Below the pieces are notes generated by a model that saw nothing but the letters and a program-made list of their open reading frames with translations, ran no database searches and had not been told where the DNA came from. From NCBI GenBank assembly GCA_947579605.1, contig OX388320.1, positions 2,852,001-2,916,000 on the forward strand: a stretch of 64,000 bases of DNA. The letters run 5' to 3'. This DNA comes from Athripsodes cinereus (taxonomy: Eukaryota; Arthropoda; Insecta; Trichoptera; Leptoceridae). Each line of letters starts with the position of its first letter. The stretch's first letter is position 1. Positions 60,101-64,000 of this stretch are shown one piece after another. Made by a program: the position numbers and the translations under genes.

Positions 60101-60939
60101 TTCGATAAATTTTTAGGGGGTTTATACATACTATTTATGTCTACTTTGATACGATTTTTGAGTTTTTAGGGTAGGGGTCGACAGTATAGACTTATGGCAG
60201 CACCCTTTAAGTACGCCCTTTTAAGCTATGTACCAGAATTGGGCGCTTTGCCTTTAAACGAATATAAAATAATAAAAAGAAGGCAGACAAATTATAATAG
60301 ACAAGCATTCAACTTTACCAAACAACTTTAAAAATATGTTAAATGTGTTCAGTATCTAAATTTGTTATTTGATTATCCTGTAGTAAAAAGAATCTGGTTG
60401 TCCTTGAACCATGATACCATGATACGACTTTGTGAGTTTGTATTATTAGGCAGGGTGCGGTGGTATCGATGACGGTACTGTTCATATTATGTATAGAGTT
60501 TCCAACAAACGTGACAATAAATTAATTATTATATTATAAAAAAAGTATTTAAAATTTCATTATGTCTACAATATAATTCGTCATTTAATAATGTCTACAT
60601 GATAGTTATGATGCTGTGACATACATTATTATTAATCTAATAAATTTTCTATATTTTCTAGTGTAACTTTGTGTAAATGCATTATAAAACATTATTTTTA
60701 AAATTAAATTAAAAAAACACTGTTGAATTCCATTCTGAGAATTGTTTAATTGTTAAATTTTATTTTATTTGTTTTAAATACATTTTTATATCTATTTCTT
60801 TATTTTGTTACGTACGTTGATTTTTTAATCTTGTTTTGTTCACTTAGTCTTAATTGATTCGTTCACCTGAATCTTCTCATCTTATTTATTAATTTAAATG
60901 CATTTCATGGTTTTTTTGTTTTCACTATTTTGTTTTTAA
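60101..60939. other. No gene recognised
   Basis: A+T-rich with no identified element. Confidence 0.35.
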
Positions 60940-61071
60940 CGGGGGTTCGATCCCAGGTGCCGGCAAACTCCCCTTTCACGACACAAGCTTTTAGCTTACT
61001 GTGAAAGTTGTATTAAAGGTTGTATTTGGGTTTATAACAAAACCCAGATATATCTTTTTTTTTTTTTTTAA
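60940..61071 (+). repeat. tRNA-derived SINE, 5'-truncated at the B box
   Basis: Starts GGGGGTTCGATCCCAGG, then TGCCGGCAAACTCCCC, CACAAGCTTTTAGCTTACTG, hairpin TGGGTTT/AAACCCA, GATATATC and a T-run. Confidence 0.85.
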
Positions 61072-61109
61072 ATTTGATGATTCTTAAAAACTCTTCAAGT
61101 AAATTTAGG

Positions 61110-61272
61110 ATCTTCACTGGTCCACCTTTTGATTTTGTAGTTTGTTATCATGTACTATAATTGACTGTCTGATCCTGTGTACATTGTAAAAATACTATAA
61201 AAAAATAGAACGTTTTCGACTACAATGTGTTGTTATTGATGCCGATTACAATGTAGTCGAACACGTTTGATA
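61110..61272 (+). mobile_element. LINE 3' end, GATCTTCACTGG family, beside a hairpin
   Basis: GGATCTTCACTGGTCC, TGTTATCATGTACTAT, CTGATCCTGTGTACATTG parallels 12478-12596. Adjacent is an inverted pair, GTTTTCGACTACA and TGTAGTCGAACAC (about 61213 and 61254). Confidence 0.5.
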
Positions 61273-61374
61273 AAATAAACAATTCTCATAGTGGAATTAA
61301 ACAGTGTTTTTTAATTGAATCTTATATTTTGATTGTTTTAGGGTTTGGGCTTTGCCTCGTGAAAAAAATATTTT

Positions 61375-61528
61375 TTTAACATAACATAACATGTACAGAC
61401 AATTCACACAGACCGAGCTAGTCCCAAACTAAGATATGAATCTTGTATTATGGGTACTAACACGACGATACACATATACAATGCACTAAACACATATACA
61501 TGTAACACCCAGACCCAGGGCAATTTAA
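61375..61528 (-). mobile_element. LINE 3' end with (ATGTT)n tail, copy A
   Basis: AACATAACATAACATGTACAG, ACACAGACCGAGCTAGTCCC, TTAGTACCCATAAT (inverse), TGTAACACCCAGACCCAGGG. Near-identical to 62028-62168. Confidence 0.75.
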
Positions 61529-61562
61529 AGATAATATTCATAATATTTAATCCCACTTGCGG

Positions 61563-61802
61563 TATACACCATCACGGTTCATGCCACAAGTGGGGTTGCC
61601 AGCAGACCAGCTGAATATAATAAGCATGCTGTCTTATCCGTGCCAACAATAAATTAAGACATTCAAGATTGGTGGCAACCCTCATCGCAGAATTTAATAT
61701 GCAAAATATCTTTATTTTTTTCCAAACACTCGCCTTTTCCAGAACACACGAAAACCTACGGAAAAGAATGGGAAACCAATTATTTGCCGGGTGTTCTCCG
61801 GT
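61563..61802 (-). repeat. TAG-tail repeat, near full length without tail
   Basis: TATACACCATCACGGTTCATG, CAGCAGACCAGCTGAAT, CATTCAAGATTGGTGGC, TCATCGCAGAATTTAA, TTTTCCAGAACACACG, GGAAACCAATTATTTGCC, GGGTGTTCTCCGG. The CTA tail has been lost. Confidence 0.7.
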
Positions 61803-62027
61803 CAATAATTATCAGCTTCAAAGTAAACAGCGCTGTTGTTTGATACCTTTCTTAAAACTTTTATATTTTGAGAAATACTTGTACTTTTATTCAATTTTTA
61901 ATTTATTTTTCTTCAAATATGTACAACAAGTGAAATAGGTTTCATATATAATCATTAAGTAAACTGCACTGATACGCCAATTTTTTTTTTGAAACATTGT
62001 AAAAGTTTTCATAAATCTACGTATATA
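61803..62027. other. No gene recognised
   Basis: A+T-rich spacer between two retroelement fragments. Confidence 0.3.
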
Positions 62028-62168
62028 ACATAACATAACACGTGTAGACAATTCACACAGACCGAGCTAGTCCCAAACTAAGATATGAATCTTGTATTAT
62101 GGGTACTAACACGGCGATACACATATACAATGCACTAAACACATATACATGTAACACCCAGACCCAGG
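62028..62168 (-). mobile_element. LINE 3' end with (ATGTT)n tail, copy B, cut by R1-like LINE
   Basis: Repeats 61375-61528 (GACAATTCACACAGACCG, AGCTAGTCCCAAACTAAG, GTAACACCCAGACCCAGG) and stops at CCCAGG exactly where the R1-like element's terminal CATTGAAG begins. Confidence 0.75.
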
Positions 62169-62170
62169 AC

Positions 62171-64000
62171 ATTGAAGAAAGATCCACCACACACCCGGAT
62201 ACCTCAGGAGTCTTTAACTCCTACTTATCCGCACATTCAAACCAAAATTGTCCTCACGGGCGGGCCATTAGGGAGGCCTGAAGGGCCGGCCGGCCAAAAC
62301 CGCCGTCGTGGGAATCTTTTATACTACTTCTCTCTTCAATGTCCCTTCTGGGCGGTAATAATGTTTATTGAGTTATTATACAATATATATACAAGTAAAA
62401 AAGAAAGAAAAATAAACATAATGATACAAAACGTGAAGCAAAATAAACAAAACATGATAATAAAATATATACACAAATTGGTAAGTAGGTACAGAAGGCC
62501 GAGGTGAGGTGTCCAGAGACGTGCTGTTAGGCGTTTAAAGGGCGCGAGCCCGAGAGTCGCCAGCGCCAGCATGGTGTGGAAACATTAAACCCTCCCAAAA
62601 GGGACATCCCTACCAAACCTACTCTCCACCAAGGGAGACAGGACGACACAACAAAAAGACGAGTTCGCCACACGCACCGCCGCCACAATGGGCAAAACCA
62701 ACCCTACGACACTCCCACGTCAGACGGGGGTGAACCCGGCTGACGCAGAAGCTCCCAACGAGATACCCAAACATCCACAAACCCCAAAAATGCCTTTAGG
62801 TTCCTTGGGCATTGCAAAACCTCCCCAAACCATATAGGTCTGGGAGTGTTCTCACTCATATCATCTAGCATTGCATCTCTAGCATCATTCATCACAGAGC
62901 ACTCCCATAGGATATGCTCGGCATACTGCGCCCCCAATCCACAAACACACCACGGATTCTCCGCAAGGCCAAGGTCATACAACTTGCCCTTTAGATCACC
63001 GTGGCCCGTCACAAGCTGGACGGCGTAGTGATTTAGGGAAAGGAAACGCCTCTTCATTCTCTCACATACGTCGGGAAGAAAACTGTAGACCAATCTAGCA
63101 GTTCTCCCCCGATCCCACCTATCTTGCCAGACCTCAAAAGTTCTCTTTCGAATCAAGCCGATTGCCCTACTGAGTCCTCTAGTCCCAGGCTCCGCATGAA
63201 CGGATATTCCAAGATGCTCAACATTGCCGTCAGCCTTGAGCTTACGCCTGGCTACACCATCTAAGATTTCTAAATCAGCGGGCAACACACCAGCGATGAC
63301 AGGAAGACCATCGCTAGCGGACGTTCGATACGCACCAGTGACGGCGAGCAGGGGGAGTCTCTGTCCCCTCAAAACCGCCGCGGACACAGAACCAACCGCA
63401 AGACGGTGCGACCAAACACGGGCGCCATAGGTGACCTGGGCCACATACGTCGCCCGATAAATGGTACGCACAGTCCGCGCTCTGAGGCCCCACGTACCAC
63501 GACTGAGTCTGCGTAGAGTGTGAAATAACACTCCCGCTTTTTCGGCTGTCGCTCTAACGTGCGGAAGAAAGGTGAAGCCCCTATCAAGGACAACCCCCAG
63601 GTATCGGACTTCATCAACAACCCTCACGGGATGTCCATCCATCCGAAGCACCGGGTTCCTGCCCCTTCCCAGCACACCCTTCAACCACAGCGCGGAGGTC
63701 TTGCTCGGTGAGAAAACAAGCCTATTCACCCTGCCCCACGTCAAGATGCGATCTATCGCGATACTAAACTTACTTTCGATCGCACTCCTCGTATCTCCGG
63801 AGAGTAAGAGAAGTGCATCATCGGCGTACGCAAATATGGTGCAACCAGGCGGCAACTCCATCCTCAAGAGGTCATCAAACAGGACATTCCAAAGGAATGG
63901 TCCAAGGACCGATCCCTGCGGGCAGCCCATGCTGACTTCCCTCTCAACTAAATGCCCAGCGTGATGGATTACCACTGACCTTTGGCTGAAGTAACTGCAG
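62171..64000 (-). mobile_element. R1-like non-LTR retrotransposon, 3' part, runs off window
   Basis: Consists of an ORF2 C-terminal part (62704 to the window edge) and a 533-bp 3' UTR ending CCGGATACCTCAGG...CATTGAAG as read on the plus strand. G+C content is much higher than the surroundings. The 3' UTR contains CCGGCCGGCC and a pyrimidine-rich middle. Related ends lie at 5228, 14392, 26218, 49905, 58068 and 59309. Its 5' end lies beyond the right edge, so completeness is unknown. Confidence 0.92.
62704..64000 (-). CDS. R1-like ORF2: reverse transcriptase and C-terminal zinc domain (partial)
   Basis: The minus-strand frame is open from the window edge to TAG/stop at 62704. Going 5' to 3': RT block GCPQGSVLGPFLWN with DDLL (about 63890-63930), the catalytic FAYADDALLLL (YADD at about 63820-63830), then LVFSPSKTSAL and VRYLGVVLDRG (thumb-proximal blocks), TYGARVWSH, and a C-terminal C-x-C-x7-H-x4-C zinc motif (CVCGLGAQYAEHILWEC, about 62905-62955). 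The protein ends SPPSDVGVS. The GCPQGS and YADD motifs are intact and there is no stop or frameshift. The R1-clade assignment rests on the RT block order and the terminal CCHC. The endonuclease domain should lie outside the window. Confidence 0.92.
   Translation of the reverse strand, partial: CSYFSQRSVVIHHAGHLVEREVSMGCPQGSVLGPFLWNVLFDDLLRMELPPGCTIFAYADDALLLLSGDTRSAIESKFSIAIDRILTWGRVNRLVFSPSKTSALWLKGVLGRGRNPVLRMDGHPVRVVDEVRYLGVVLDRGFTFLPHVRATAEKAGVLFHTLRRLSRGTWGLRARTVRTIYRATYVAQVTYGARVWSHRLAVGSVSAAVLRGQRLPLLAVTGAYRTSASDGLPVIAGVLPADLEILDGVARRKLKADGNVEHLGISVHAEPGTRGLSRAIGLIRKRTFEVWQDRWDRGRTARLVYSFLPDVCERMKRRFLSLNHYAVQLVTGHGDLKGKLYDLGLAENPWCVCGLGAQYAEHILWECSVMNDARDAMLDDMSENTPRPIWFGEVLQCPRNLKAFLGFVDVWVSRWELLRQPGSPPSDVGVS

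Noticed and set aside
63572..63964. A 130-codon plus-strand frame near the right end
   Set aside because: It lies antisense to the R1-like reverse transcriptase with its intact GCPQGS and YADD motifs; G+C-rich shadow frame.

Overview
This is an A+T-rich, gene-poor stretch of an animal nuclear genome, most likely from a moth or butterfly. The lepidopteran call is an inference from the repeat landscape: truncated LINE 3' ends of several families, tRNA-derived SINEs, hairpin MITEs and R1-like elements. It does not rest on a diagnostic host gene. No rRNA gene, convincing tRNA gene, CRISPR array, operon or bacterial feature is present.

The only host gene I can support is on the minus strand at the left end. 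It is the first two coding exons (3301-3496 and 769-1013) of a BRMS1/BRMS1-like protein, a subunit of the Sin3-histone deacetylase corepressor. The exons join in phase across a 2.3 kb intron that carries a hAT-type MITE with a perfect 8-bp target duplication. The rest of the gene runs off the left edge.

Everything else is mobile-element sediment. (1) A 3.3 kb LTR retrotransposon at 26906-30217 (minus) has LTRs that look identical, a 5-bp target duplication and a polypurine tract. It keeps gag, protease and scraps of integrase but has lost reverse transcriptase and RNase H, so it looks young and non-autonomous. It sits in one arm of an older foldback element whose centre was hit by further insertions. 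(2) A TA-flanked 2.1 kb DNA element at 17226-19314 carries many copies of a GGTTGTCAC-type motif and the C-terminal zinc finger of a pogo-like transposase. (3) Non-LTR retrotransposon remains include an R1-like ORF2 running off the right end (62171-64000) with a nearly identical truncated copy at 14392-15176, a LINE at 50785-51583, a CR1/L2-like copy at 56167-56974, a jockey-like relic at 56980-57440 and many 3'-end-only copies. (4) A 250-bp repeat ending in (TAG)n occurs more than twenty times in both orientations, and its last 40 bases resemble the end of one of the LINEs. (5) MITEs include two TTAA-flanked elements, four copies of a near-perfect hairpin, and others with terminal inverted repeats. 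(6) At least four tandem arrays are present (98, 151, 34 and 42/43 bp units). Two of them grew from inside retroelement 3' regions.

The most informative patterns are evolutionary: nested insertions, small stem-loops next to LINE and SINE tails that keep pairing through compensatory changes, and minisatellites born from element tails. I found no new multi-gene system. Stretches between listed features that are not described separately contain A+T-rich sequence in which I see no gene.
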